Source: Flavobacteriaceae bacterium UBA3611
Lineage (GTDB): Bacteria > Bacteroidota > Bacteroidia > Flavobacteriales > Flavobacteriaceae
Assembly: GCA_002375495.1 (NCBI GenBank)
Contig: DFLU01000012.1
Span: forward strand, 686,269 to 750,268
Reading direction: 5' to 3'
Length of the DNA: 64,000 nucleotides
The position numbers and the translations under genes are program-made. Of the stretch, positions 17,238-26,386 are shown in pieces (the stretch's first letter is position 1; each line of letters begins with the position of its first letter). The notes beneath the pieces were generated by a model. That model was not told the origin of the DNA. It ran no database searches and worked only from the letters and a program-made list of their open reading frames with translations.

Positions 17238-19418
17238 ATGAAAGTTAAATTAACATTACTCGCCATGATTATGGCGTTTGGTTTTTCTGTAAATGCACAG
17301 CAAGGACCAGATTTTGTAGGTGAAACGCCACCTAAAATGTATGTGCCGTCTTTAGAGTCGAGAACGAACTTGGTTCCTGCAGACATGAGCATACGCGAAG
17401 CACAAGATAAGCGTGCTACTTCGTACCCTTACATCATCGGGAAAGACCCACAAACTACAAATGATGTATACGCTAGCAACCCAAATCCGCTAGAAGGAAA
17501 AATTAATACACGTGCGTTATTGTTCGATTTTGAAGCAACTGCTTCGGGCTCGTCTCCATCAGATCCTGCTCTTGCAGTAGGACCTAATCACGTGATGACC
17601 GTATTTAATACAGGTTTTAGAATCTTTGACAAAACTGGAACGCCACTTACGGGCCAGTTAGGGCCTACGAACATCTTCTCAGGAGGTGGGTGTTGTGACC
17701 TTACTGTTTCGTATGACAACGATGCAGATCGTTGGGTATTATCATACCTTTTCTCATCTAACGGTAGCGTTCAGGTAGCTGTATCTGACGGACCAAACCC
17801 AGTAACTGCTGGATGGAACGTATATACTGTGCCAAACGTAAATGATTATAACAAACTCTCTGTGTGGAGAGATGGGTATTATCTAACAGGTAATAATGGT
17901 GGTAATGCATCGGCAAAAGCTTGGGTAGTTGAAAGAGCTGCGGCACTTGCTGGAGCTCCTACGGCAGGAATCCAAGCCTTTAGTTTCCCAGGTTGGATCA
18001 ATCCAAACCCTGGTATTTCTTTCCACAGTGCGCAGGTGTTAAACGTTACTAACGACGATATGCCAACCTCTGGAGGTGCAACGGTTGTTTACTTAGGAGA
18101 TGATTCGTACGGTGGAGTTGCTACTGACCACATCAGATATTGGATTGTAGAGCCTGATTTCGCAACACCAGCAAACTCGACTGTTTCTGCTGTTACTGAA
18201 ATCCCATTGGCACCATTCATCTCAGTTTTTGATGGTGGATCGTTTTCTAACTTGTCACAGCCAGGTGGTGGAGCTTCAATCGATGCCATTCAAGCAACGA
18301 TTATGAACCAAGCACAATTCAGACAATTTCCTACATACAACTCTGCGCTGTTAAACTTTACAGTCGATACTGATGCAGGTGGTGGAAAACTAGCGGGTAT
18401 CCGTTGGGTAGAATTACGCCAAACAGGTGCAGGACAGCCTTGGACATTACACCAAGAGGGTACTTTTACATCTCCTGATGGAAAGCATGCTTGGATGGGT
18501 AGTTTAATGATGGACAATGCTGGAAATATTGGTATGGGATATTCTGCTATGGCAGGACCAACAACACCAAACCCAACCGACTTTAGAGTTGGTACCTATT
18601 ATACAGGTAGATTTGCTGCAGACCCTCTTGGAACTATGAGTGTTGCTGAAACTTTAATCAAGAAGAGTACCAATAACATCCCTAACTTGCGTTACGGAGA
18701 TTACTCAAAAATTGATATCGATCCTAATGACGACGCAACCTTCTGGTTTATTAACGAAATTGCCGTTGGAGGTAGAAAAGACCACGTAGGGGTATTTACT
18801 ATTGCGCCAACACAAGCAAATGACGTAGGAGCGGTGACAATTACCGAGCCTAACGATGGTGCGCTTACAGCAACTGAAGAAGTTACAGTAACGGTATTTA
18901 ACTTTGGTACAGACCCACAGTCTAACATTCCAATCAATCTTACCGTAGACGGTACAAGTATTGCAGACGAAACCATCGCTGGTCCGTTGGCAAGTACTGA
19001 AAGTATCGATTACACATTTACAGCAACTGTAGATATGTCTACACCAGGTACGTCATACGATATTGAAGTAACTACCAATCTCGCTGGAGATGCGGTAGCT
19101 GCAAACGATGGCGCTTCAAAAACGGTAATGAACACTACCTTAGGTGTAGAAGAGAACATTGTTACAGATTCAGATTTATTAATCGTAAACAAAGGAAACA
19201 ATTTCTTCGATATCTCTTTGGCAACTCAAGAGGTGACCGAAAGATTAACACTTACAGTAACCAACGTTTTAGGACAAACGCTTTTAAGCTACGGTCTTGA
19301 GAACAACGGAAACGGTTATGAGTATGGTCTTGATATGTCTTACGCTGCTAGCGGTGTATACATTGTACGTATCGGGAACAGCACTAGTGGTGTTTCTAAA
19401 AAACTGATCGTTAAGTAA
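17238..19418 (+). CDS. Secreted T9SS-sorted protein
   Basis: The 726-residue product is exported by Sec (signal peptide MKVKLTLLAMIMAFGFSVNAQ) and then probably by the type IX system. The C-terminal domain from about residue 637 has the type A layout (LTLTVTNVLGQTLLSY, SGVYIVRI, KKLIVK). Residues about 100-520 resemble a beta-propeller-like region with repeated Gly/Asp-rich turns, and about 527-630 a CARDB-like Ig domain (NDVGAVTITEPND, TVTVFNFG). No catalytic motif is recognised. A weak -7-like TAATTTTA lies at 17193-17200. It ends at a strong bidirectional terminator. Confidence 0.85.
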   Translation: MKVKLTLLAMIMAFGFSVNAQQGPDFVGETPPKMYVPSLESRTNLVPADMSIREAQDKRATSYPYIIGKDPQTTNDVYASNPNPLEGKINTRALLFDFEATASGSSPSDPALAVGPNHVMTVFNTGFRIFDKTGTPLTGQLGPTNIFSGGGCCDLTVSYDNDADRWVLSYLFSSNGSVQVAVSDGPNPVTAGWNVYTVPNVNDYNKLSVWRDGYYLTGNNGGNASAKAWVVERAAALAGAPTAGIQAFSFPGWINPNPGISFHSAQVLNVTNDDMPTSGGATVVYLGDDSYGGVATDHIRYWIVEPDFATPANSTVSAVTEIPLAPFISVFDGGSFSNLSQPGGGASIDAIQATIMNQAQFRQFPTYNSALLNFTVDTDAGGGKLAGIRWVELRQTGAGQPWTLHQEGTFTSPDGKHAWMGSLMMDNAGNIGMGYSAMAGPTTPNPTDFRVGTYYTGRFAADPLGTMSVAETLIKKSTNNIPNLRYGDYSKIDIDPNDDATFWFINEIAVGGRKDHVGVFTIAPTQANDVGAVTITEPNDGALTATEEVTVTVFNFGTDPQSNIPINLTVDGTSIADETIAGPLASTESIDYTFTATVDMSTPGTSYDIEVTTNLAGDAVAANDGASKTVMNTTLGVEENIVTDSDLLIVNKGNNFFDISLATQEVTERLTLTVTNVLGQTLLSYGLENNGNGYEYGLDMSYAASGVYIVRIGNSTSGVSKKLIVK

Positions 19419-19437
19419 TTTAACGTAACTACAGATT

Positions 19438-19470
19438 AAAAAAGGGCTGCCCAACGGGCAGCCCTTTTTA
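19438..19470 (+). terminator. Bidirectional terminator between convergent genes
   Basis: A perfect stem GGGCTGCCC (19444-19452) / GGGCAGCCC (19456-19464), flanked by AAAAAA and TTTTT, works on both strands. It serves the T9SS protein gene on the left and the small lipoprotein gene on the right. Confidence 0.88.
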
Positions 19471-19488
19471 TTTGGAGTAATTATATGG

Positions 19489-19845
19489 TTACTTCATTTC
19501 TTTAATTTCAGTCAGACTTACCGGATTCGCTTTCTGACAACGGTTTGCCATACGCAACGGATTGTATTTGTACCAGACCTTCATATCGTCTTTCATAAAT
19601 CCTTCTTCAAGATTAATCGGGTCGAATAGTACTTCGGTGTCGTCTATTTGAGATTTAATTACATAAGGGCAATCATCTTCAGCAGTAGATGCTACAATGG
19701 TGCCCATGGTAAATCCGTTTTCCATCATTTGTTTTGCTTCCATAGTATTTTCATTCATTGCGGCGCCATTTGTTGTTTTGCTGCTCGTACAACAGGCAGT
19801 AAAGACAAATAAGATGCATACCGCTGCAAGGTTTAAAATTTTCAT
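19489..19845 (-). CDS. Small lipoprotein of unknown function
   Basis: The 118-residue product has a lipoprotein signal (ILFVFTACCTSS, lipidated Cys near residue 18) and a short C-terminal domain with two more cysteines and the segments DDCPYVIKSQ and WYKYNPLRMANRC. The function is unknown; the lipobox followed by Cys-Thr-Ser-Ser suggests attachment to a membrane facing the periplasm. It converges with the T9SS protein gene and shares its terminator. Confidence 0.75.
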   Translation of the reverse strand: MKILNLAAVCILFVFTACCTSSKTTNGAAMNENTMEAKQMMENGFTMGTIVASTAEDDCPYVIKSQIDDTEVLFDPINLEEGFMKDDMKVWYKYNPLRMANRCQKANPVSLTEIKEMK

Positions 19846-19921
19846 GAGTAAGTGTTTTTATAGTTTGTATCAGGTTAAAATACAAAAAAGGTGCCGCTAT
19901 TGAAGTTTTTAACTTGAATAT

Positions 19922-22900
19922 TTAAAAATAGGCCCGCAGTTGTAGACTTCCGGTATGTACGGTCTTAGCGTTTTCGCTACTTCTTCCGAAGTAAGAAAGG
20001 TTCGCATCTAGATATTGCGTAATCCTTTTTTGGAACAAAAGCGTCCATGTAAAATTAGTTCCCGGTTGTAATCCTTCTAACATCTGATACGCCACAGGAG
20101 AAAACGCACTGCCCTCAAAAGCATTATTAATATAGTTGAACTCACCATTAATCGATATTTTCTGGGCATCGGTATATGAAAAAGAAGTTCCAAGTTTTTG
20201 TTGGCGTAATTGCTCCATCTCACCCAAGATGTTTTTTTCATCCATAAACTGATAGAATACATCAAAACGGGTAGAACGGTTGAATAAGTACGAAAGTTTC
20301 GGATTTATTTCATAATTGTCTAATTCAAAATTTCGGCTCGGAAAGTTCTCAGAAGTACTTTCATTTCGGCCTACCGCTCCGCGTAGATTCAGCAGCCACG
20401 AATCCCAAAACTTATGGTTAAAGTTTAGCTGATGGTTCACCAATTGGTTTTCTTGTAGCCCAACTGCCAACAGGTTACTACCCGAAGTGGCCGTATACGT
20501 ATAACTGGTGGTATATTTCTGCTTTCCGCGGTTAAAGAAGAGGGTGTTCCTAAAGTTGAGGTTGAGCCCCAACTGGTCTTCATCGCCATCTCTAAACGGA
20601 TTGAGGTTAAATCCATCGTTATCGCGCCGCACTTTACGGTTGAGCACATAAGAAGTCTGATTGTAAAACTGTGACAAAATCGCTAAGAAACCTGTTTTAT
20701 TGCTCCAATTGCTGGGGTCTAAGGTCACAATCTGACTAAATTTATTTTCGCGCACCTTTATAAACACACGGTTGGGCAGTAAAATACGCACGTAGTCTCC
20801 TTGGTCTTGAAATTGTGCAATTTCAAATTCGTCCAATTCTTGTATGCCGTTGTTGTTATAATCTATCCAGGTGTAAATTCCCTGCCCTGGCTCTACTTGG
20901 GTATAGGTAAATTCTTGCTGCGGAAGCACTCCGTTGTTTGCTTCCAAGACCGTATTGAAACGAATGCCATTTTTTAAGATATTTTGGTTGTAGAGAATGC
21001 GCGAGTTCAATGATTTCTCTGTTTCCAGCGAATCTGTGCTCCGGTTGAAAGGCGTCAGCTCCCGATAGTTGGCAAATATAGAGAGTTGGGTATTTGCCGT
21101 GTTCAACAACTTCGATTTTACAAAATAGGTGTTCGAGGTATTTACCTTTAATAATTTGTTGAAAAGCACACTGTCGGTCACACGGTGTCTGTATCCTGCT
21201 TCCACAAAAACCTTGGTGCTATCTCCCACCCCGGCAAAAACTTCAAATTCTGAAAAGCGTTGGCTCACGGGGCTCAGGCTATCATTATTCAATTCCCGTA
21301 CCTGGTTGTCTTCGGCACCTACTTTACCACCAACCCAGCTGTTTTTTAATGAGTATACCGCTGTTTGGTGCAATCGGTTAAAATTGGAAGATAAACTGTC
21401 ACTTTCACTGTTCAAAATACTAGCTGCGGTATAGGTCTGTAATTTATTGAACCGTAAATTTCCGTTCAAAACATTTCTTGTTCCCTTGAAATTTTCAGAA
21501 AAATCTAAATTCTGAAATGTATATTGAGCTGTACCCAATTCTGGGGAATTCAGTTCAAATCCGCCAATCAAATAACGTTGGTCGCCCATCGGATTCAACA
21601 AGTTCCAATCTCTGTTAAATTCGATGTTGTATAGCCTTTCTATGGTTCTGAAATCTTCGTTTATAAAATCGATAGCCCCAATCGCATCCACTTTTAAGGT
21701 ATCTGCTGTAGTAAATAGATTTTGTCTTGCATCCAACCTTCCAGCAAATCCGTCGTTGTCTCCATCATCAAGGTTCGAAAACAGGTTTAGGTCATTTTGG
21801 CTTCCAGCTACTTCAAAATTTACCATTGTTCTTTCAGTGGGGCGGTAACTACCGTTAAGTCCGCCCACCTGAAGTTTCGTAGGCGCATTTAATTGAATAA
21901 TGGGTTCGTAATTTCCTTGCGGAATGCCATCTACAGGAGGCACGTATTCAAAAATACGACTGATGGCACTTTGGGTACTGATTACATAATTTCCTTGGTT
22001 TTCAAGTACAAGTGAAAATCGAACACTAAAAAGTTGGTCTTCTGGATCGTTCGAAAACACAAAAATTTCATCTCCATTGGCGGCAATTTCTTTTTTGTAC
22101 AATATTTTATTTTCTGAAAACGTATCTTCCACAGCCGAAGGTGCCACCATTTCGTCCATGTCATCACCGGCAGCCTGTAATATTGCTACTTGTTCTTCAG
22201 ACAGGTTTTGCTGAAGGGGTTGATTTTTAGCGTCATTTTCAGAATACACATATACGCCGAGATCTAATTTTTCACTGGTATAATTTCCACCTCCATAGCC
22301 AATAAATCGCGTATAATTTCGGTCTGTAAATTGATACTCCACGGTAATTCGCATGTTTGCGGTTATAGGATAGGTAGGGTTAAACCGTATTTCGCCTGCG
22401 TTGTAATCGATGACGTAGTCGGCATTTTCACCACGCTCTAACAACAAACCATTTACGTACACCCGTTCACTTCCTGAAACGATCAGAATAAACAGCTCTC
22501 CGTTGGGTCCCACCAATTTATACGGCCCCTGGTTTCCTTCTTGTCCCGTAAACTGACTTCGCTGAAAAACACCGCGCACTAAGGCACCAGAGGCAAAGGC
22601 TGTTGTTTTAGCGCCACTTTCATGGTTTATCGTGCCTCCTAGGGCGATTCCCTGAACCTTTTTGGTAAAGCGTCCAAAATAACTGTTGTTGTTCTGTAGG
22701 TCTACATCGCCCGCCCGGATGTTCCAGGTGTCGCTATACAGTTCTATAAAAATTTGGTCAAATTCGTCCAAACTTTGTGAATAACCACCTTGCTGCGTCG
22801 GGATGTTGGCGTCTTGGATGGATGCCCGTATCGACACCTTGTCACTCAACTTTCCTGTGATCTGTAGGTCCAGTTCACTATTCACCACAGCATTTTGGTT

Positions 22901-23347
22901 ATTTCCGATGGTCACGCCCCTAGAGATACTTCCCACGGTGTTCAAGCCGTCAAAAGGTTTAAACGTACGTGTGTCTGTACCCTGCTCTAAAGAATACAAT
23001 CGGTCTATGCTCCCGGTATTTTCTATGATCAGTTTCGGGTCGAAGGTGAAATAATCACGGGTGAGAAACTGAGGGTACTTTAAATAATTTACGGTAATAG
23101 AATCTGTTGGGTCGAAATTTTCTAAAAGAAGAAGCGTCCCCGTTTTAAAATCGATTGTATACGAAGTGCTGTCTATTTTTTTTCCTGATGCATCCAGCAA
23201 TTCAAACCTTCTAGGGTTAATGCTCACCGTATCTACCCGAATGGTGTCACGAACCGCCACTGTTTTGGTTCGGTAGTTTGTATTTGTCTCCTGCGCTACT
23301 CCAACGGTAACGGTGCAAAATAGCAAGAAGCACAACAATTTGTTCAT
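19922..23347 (-). CDS. Large outer-membrane beta-barrel protein of unknown function
   Basis: The 1141-residue product has a signal peptide (MNKLLCFLLFCTVTVGVAQ). The N-terminal part consists of small beta domains, followed from about residue 120 by a long run of alternating amphipathic strands with aromatic ends. These include GSISRGVTIGNNQ, SDKVSIRASIQDANI and TWNIRAGDVDLQNNNSYFGRF, and the protein ends in Tyr-Phe, as for a porin-like barrel. An EF-like ITWIDYNNNGIQELDEFE-type loop (YTWIDYNNNGIQELDEFEIA) occurs near residue 830. The size and architecture recall giant Bacteroidota outer-membrane assembly proteins such as SprA, but I cannot assign it to that family. It stands alone between a lipoprotein gene and the exonuclease III gene. 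Confidence 0.75.
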   Translation of the reverse strand: MNKLLCFLLFCTVTVGVAQETNTNYRTKTVAVRDTIRVDTVSINPRRFELLDASGKKIDSTSYTIDFKTGTLLLLENFDPTDSITVNYLKYPQFLTRDYFTFDPKLIIENTGSIDRLYSLEQGTDTRTFKPFDGLNTVGSISRGVTIGNNQNAVVNSELDLQITGKLSDKVSIRASIQDANIPTQQGGYSQSLDEFDQIFIELYSDTWNIRAGDVDLQNNNSYFGRFTKKVQGIALGGTINHESGAKTTAFASGALVRGVFQRSQFTGQEGNQGPYKLVGPNGELFILIVSGSERVYVNGLLLERGENADYVIDYNAGEIRFNPTYPITANMRITVEYQFTDRNYTRFIGYGGGNYTSEKLDLGVYVYSENDAKNQPLQQNLSEEQVAILQAAGDDMDEMVAPSAVEDTFSENKILYKKEIAANGDEIFVFSNDPEDQLFSVRFSLVLENQGNYVISTQSAISRIFEYVPPVDGIPQGNYEPIIQLNAPTKLQVGGLNGSYRPTERTMVNFEVAGSQNDLNLFSNLDDGDNDGFAGRLDARQNLFTTADTLKVDAIGAIDFINEDFRTIERLYNIEFNRDWNLLNPMGDQRYLIGGFELNSPELGTAQYTFQNLDFSENFKGTRNVLNGNLRFNKLQTYTAASILNSESDSLSSNFNRLHQTAVYSLKNSWVGGKVGAEDNQVRELNNDSLSPVSQRFSEFEVFAGVGDSTKVFVEAGYRHRVTDSVLFNKLLKVNTSNTYFVKSKLLNTANTQLSIFANYRELTPFNRSTDSLETEKSLNSRILYNQNILKNGIRFNTVLEANNGVLPQQEFTYTQVEPGQGIYTWIDYNNNGIQELDEFEIAQFQDQGDYVRILLPNRVFIKVRENKFSQIVTLDPSNWSNKTGFLAILSQFYNQTSYVLNRKVRRDNDGFNLNPFRDGDEDQLGLNLNFRNTLFFNRGKQKYTTSYTYTATSGSNLLAVGLQENQLVNHQLNFNHKFWDSWLLNLRGAVGRNESTSENFPSRNFELDNYEINPKLSYLFNRSTRFDVFYQFMDEKNILGEMEQLRQQKLGTSFSYTDAQKISINGEFNYINNAFEGSAFSPVAYQMLEGLQPGTNFTWTLLFQKRITQYLDANLSYFGRSSENAKTVHTGSLQLRAYF

Positions 23348-23538
23348 AGGCCTACAAACGTAACGCTGAAAGTTAGAATTTGTTGATTCTTTTTTGAAAA
23401 CCTTTCAGTAAAGTAGCCTTGTAAAAATACGATACTATTTAAATTAGCACTTTATCGGCGTGAAGCATCACTCCGTACTAATTTTGGCTACACTTCTTTT
23501 GACCGTGTAGTATTCAATTTCCGAAGAAAACAATACCT

Positions 23539-24303
23539 ATGAAAATAATCTCATACAATGTAAATGGCATTCGGGCCGCCATGCGAAAAGGCTTTACCGA
23601 ATGGCTGCAACAGGCAGACCCCGATGTAATCTGCATACAAGAAACCAAAGCCATGGTAGACCAAGTTGATGTAGCCGAAATTGAAGCGGCTGGCTACCCG
23701 TACCATTATTGGTTCAGCGCACAGAAAAAAGGCTATAGCGGTGTCGCAATTTTTTGCAAACAGGAACCAAATCATGTTGCATACGGAACAGGGATAGAAT
23801 CGATGGATTTTGAAGGTCGGAATATTCGTGTAGATTATGATGAAGTATCTGTAATGAGTCTCTACCTGCCCAGCGGCACCAACATTGCGCGTTTGGAACA
23901 TAAACTAGATTATATGGCGGCTTTTCAGGCCTATGTAGATGCTCTAAAGAAAGAAATTCCGAATCTTGTGATTTGTGGCGATTATAATATTTGTCACCAG
24001 GCAATCGATATCCATGATCCCGTGCGAAACAAAAATGTATCTGGATTCTTGCCGGTAGAGCGCGAGTGGATTGGCAACTTTATAGACAGCGGATTTATAG
24101 ACAGTTTCCGCCATTTCAACAAAGAGCCGCATCATTATACCTGGTGGAGTTACCGTGCCAACGCCCGTGCTAATAATAAAGGTTGGCGTATCGATTACAA
24201 TATGGTTGCACAGTCGTTACAAGAAAATCTAAGTCGCGCCGTTATATTACCCAACGCCCACCACAGCGATCATTGTCCGTTGTTGGTAGAGCTCGAATTC
24301 TGA
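23539..24303 (+). CDS. xth: Exodeoxyribonuclease III
   Basis: An apurinic/apyrimidinic endonuclease and 3'-5' exonuclease of base-excision repair, 254 residues. Motifs of the exonuclease-endonuclease-phosphatase fold are clear: YNVNGIRAA at the start, CIQETKA with the metal-binding Glu, GDYNICHQAIDIHDP, and the C-terminal HHSDHCPLLVEL with the catalytic Asp-His. A TAATTTTG -7-like element lies at 23479-23486, 52 bases before the ATG, without a clear -33. The OmpA-family lipoprotein gene follows 41 bases after the stop. Confidence 0.95.
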   Translation: MKIISYNVNGIRAAMRKGFTEWLQQADPDVICIQETKAMVDQVDVAEIEAAGYPYHYWFSAQKKGYSGVAIFCKQEPNHVAYGTGIESMDFEGRNIRVDYDEVSVMSLYLPSGTNIARLEHKLDYMAAFQAYVDALKKEIPNLVICGDYNICHQAIDIHDPVRNKNVSGFLPVEREWIGNFIDSGFIDSFRHFNKEPHHYTWWSYRANARANNKGWRIDYNMVAQSLQENLSRAVILPNAHHSDHCPLLVELEF

Positions 24304-24344
24304 AGTGTGCTTTCAGAAGAAATATCCTAAATAACACATACTTT

Positions 24345-25295
24345 ATGAAAAACCTACTTATCCTATTTTCTTGTGCGCTCTTATTCGCAAGCTGTGTCTC
24401 ATCGCAGGTTTATGAAGATTTAAAAGATCAAAATGAAACCCTCCGTGCCGAAAATGAAGCACTCATGGCACGCTTGGATGGTACAGAAACAAGTGCCGAC
24501 AAATATACAGTCGCGAATCTACGTGACGAAGTTGCACAATTGAAGGCACAAAAAACACAATTAGAAATGGATTTGGCAGCTACGCAGGGTAATTTAGAGC
24601 GTCTCCAAAAATCGTATGACGCTTTAGAAGCTAACAGTTCTGGTGCGCTCACCGAGAACCTTGAGTTAAACCGAAAGTTGTTAAAACAGCTTGAAGAAAA
24701 GGAACGTGCCTTGGCACAAGAAGCCGAACGACTGAAGCAAATTGAGCGTAAACTGAGAGACAGATCGGCGCGGGTAGAAGAGCTTGAAGGCATTATCGCC
24801 GCAAAAGATGCCAAGATGAAAGCACTGAAAGATGCCATTTCTGCCGCACTCACCAATTTTGAAGGAAATGGATTGACCATCGAGCAACGCGACGGAAAAG
24901 TGTACGTTTCTATGGAAAATAAGCTGTTGTTCGACAGTGGAAGTTGGTCTGTAAATGCCCAAGGTAGAAACATGGTACAACAATTGGGAACTGTGCTTGC
25001 CCAAAATCCGGAGATTGCAGTGCTTATTGAAGGACATACAGATAATGTGCCTTTCGGTGGAAACGGAAACTTAAAAGATAACTGGGATCTTTCAACAAAA
25101 AGAGCCACAGCCATTGTGGGGATTTTAACTGAAAACGGACAGATTCCCAAAGAGAACCTTACCGCTGCGGGAAGAGGGGAGTATGCCCCCATTGCGCCCA
25201 ATACCACGGCTGAAGGAAAGGCAAAAAATCGTAGAATAGAAGTGGTGCTTACACCAAAATTAGACGAGATCAATAAATTGCTGAACGAAATTTAA
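24345..25295 (+). CDS. OmpA-family peptidoglycan-binding lipoprotein
   Basis: The 316-residue product is a lipoprotein (LLFASCVSS, lipidated Cys near residue 16). A long coiled coil occupies about residues 25-175, and an OmpA-like domain from about 190 carries LLFDSGSWSVNAQG and the peptidoglycan-contacting IEGHTDNVPF and KNRRIEVVL. It probably links the outer membrane to the cell wall. The start is ATG 24345, which creates the signal; the frame is open further upstream but overlaps xth. Coiled-coil OmpA lipoproteins of this layout are common in Flavobacteriaceae. Confidence 0.9.
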   Translation: MKNLLILFSCALLFASCVSSQVYEDLKDQNETLRAENEALMARLDGTETSADKYTVANLRDEVAQLKAQKTQLEMDLAATQGNLERLQKSYDALEANSSGALTENLELNRKLLKQLEEKERALAQEAERLKQIERKLRDRSARVEELEGIIAAKDAKMKALKDAISAALTNFEGNGLTIEQRDGKVYVSMENKLLFDSGSWSVNAQGRNMVQQLGTVLAQNPEIAVLIEGHTDNVPFGGNGNLKDNWDLSTKRATAIVGILTENGQIPKENLTAAGRGEYAPIAPNTTAEGKAKNRRIEVVLTPKLDEINKLLNEI

Positions 25296-25336
25296 GTTAG
25301 AAGAAACCTTCAAGATATAGCGGGTAAAACAATTGT

Positions 25337-26377
25337 ATGAAATACACCAACCTCCCAAATACCAACCTGGAAGTCAGTAAAATTTGCTTGGGCACCATGA
25401 CTTTTGGTCGACAAAACACCATAGAAGATGCCCACGATCAGATGGATTTAGCCCTCGATAAAGGGGTGAATTTTATTGATACGGCCGAAATGTATGCGGT
25501 GCCCTTTACCATGGAAACCCAAGGGCTTACTGAAGCATATATCGGCAAATGGTTTGCCAAGAATGGCAATCGCGATAAAGTGGTGCTTGCCACAAAAATT
25601 ACAGGTCCTGGCCGAGGAATTTTTAAAGAAATTCGAGACCCATTAGATTTTAGTGCAGCCTCTCTCACCGATGCGTTGCATAAAAGCTTAAAGCGGCTAC
25701 AAACAGATTATATCGATCTGTACCAACTGCATTGGCCAGAACGCAGTGTAAATGTTTTTGGTGTTCGAGATTATGACCATGCCCCCAACGCTGAGTGGGA
25801 TGATAATTTAGCTGAAATAGTGACGCGTTTAGAAGATTTTGTAAATCAAGGTAAAATACGGCATATTGGTTTGAGCAATGAAACCCCGTATGGTGTCATG
25901 CGTTATATGGAAGCGCATCGAAAGGGAGCCACCAAAATGGTTTCTGTACAAAATGCATACAACTTGTTGCAACGTCGGGATGAGGTAGGATTAACTGAAG
26001 TATTGCAGATGGAAAACATAGGGTACCTTCCGTATTCTCCCTTGGCTTTTGGAATGCTTTCAGGAAAGTATCTGAACAATCGCAAACCAGAAAACGCACG
26101 GGTGACCTTGTTTCCAAATTATTCACGTTACAGTGGTAAATTATCATTTCGAGCAACTGAAAAATATGCTGAACTAGCCAAAAAGTACGACCTAAGCCTT
26201 CCGCAGTTAGCATTGGCATTTGTAAACAGCCGATCCTTTGTGACCTCTAACATCATAGGAGCCACTACCCTCGCACAGTTAGAAGAAAATATAGGCAGTA
26301 TTAATGTGACGCTTTCCGAAGAAATGCTAAGCGAGATCGAAAAAGTACATCAACAAATTCCCAATCCGGCGCCTTAG
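25337..26377 (+). CDS. Aldo/keto reductase (Tas-like)
   Basis: A 346-residue NADPH-dependent oxidoreductase of the AKR superfamily. The catalytic tetrad is visible: Asp in FIDTAEMY, Tyr in the same stretch, Lys in VVLATKI and His in LYQLHWPE. The family's TIM-barrel end motif is present as SNIIGATTLAQLEENI. The insertion MYAVPFTMETQGLTE matches E. coli Tas. The physiological substrate is unknown. It converges with the acyl-CoA dehydrogenase gene, with 9 bases between the stops. Confidence 0.9.
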   Translation: MKYTNLPNTNLEVSKICLGTMTFGRQNTIEDAHDQMDLALDKGVNFIDTAEMYAVPFTMETQGLTEAYIGKWFAKNGNRDKVVLATKITGPGRGIFKEIRDPLDFSAASLTDALHKSLKRLQTDYIDLYQLHWPERSVNVFGVRDYDHAPNAEWDDNLAEIVTRLEDFVNQGKIRHIGLSNETPYGVMRYMEAHRKGATKMVSVQNAYNLLQRRDEVGLTEVLQMENIGYLPYSPLAFGMLSGKYLNNRKPENARVTLFPNYSRYSGKLSFRATEKYAELAKKYDLSLPQLALAFVNSRSFVTSNIIGATTLAQLEENIGSINVTLSEEMLSEIEKVHQQIPNPAP

Positions 26378-26386
26378 TTCAATTTG

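Noticed and set aside
24428..25273. 281-residue minus-strand frame opposite the OmpA-family gene
   Set aside because: Serine/phenylalanine-rich translation without motifs, fully inside a well-supported gene with clear domains.
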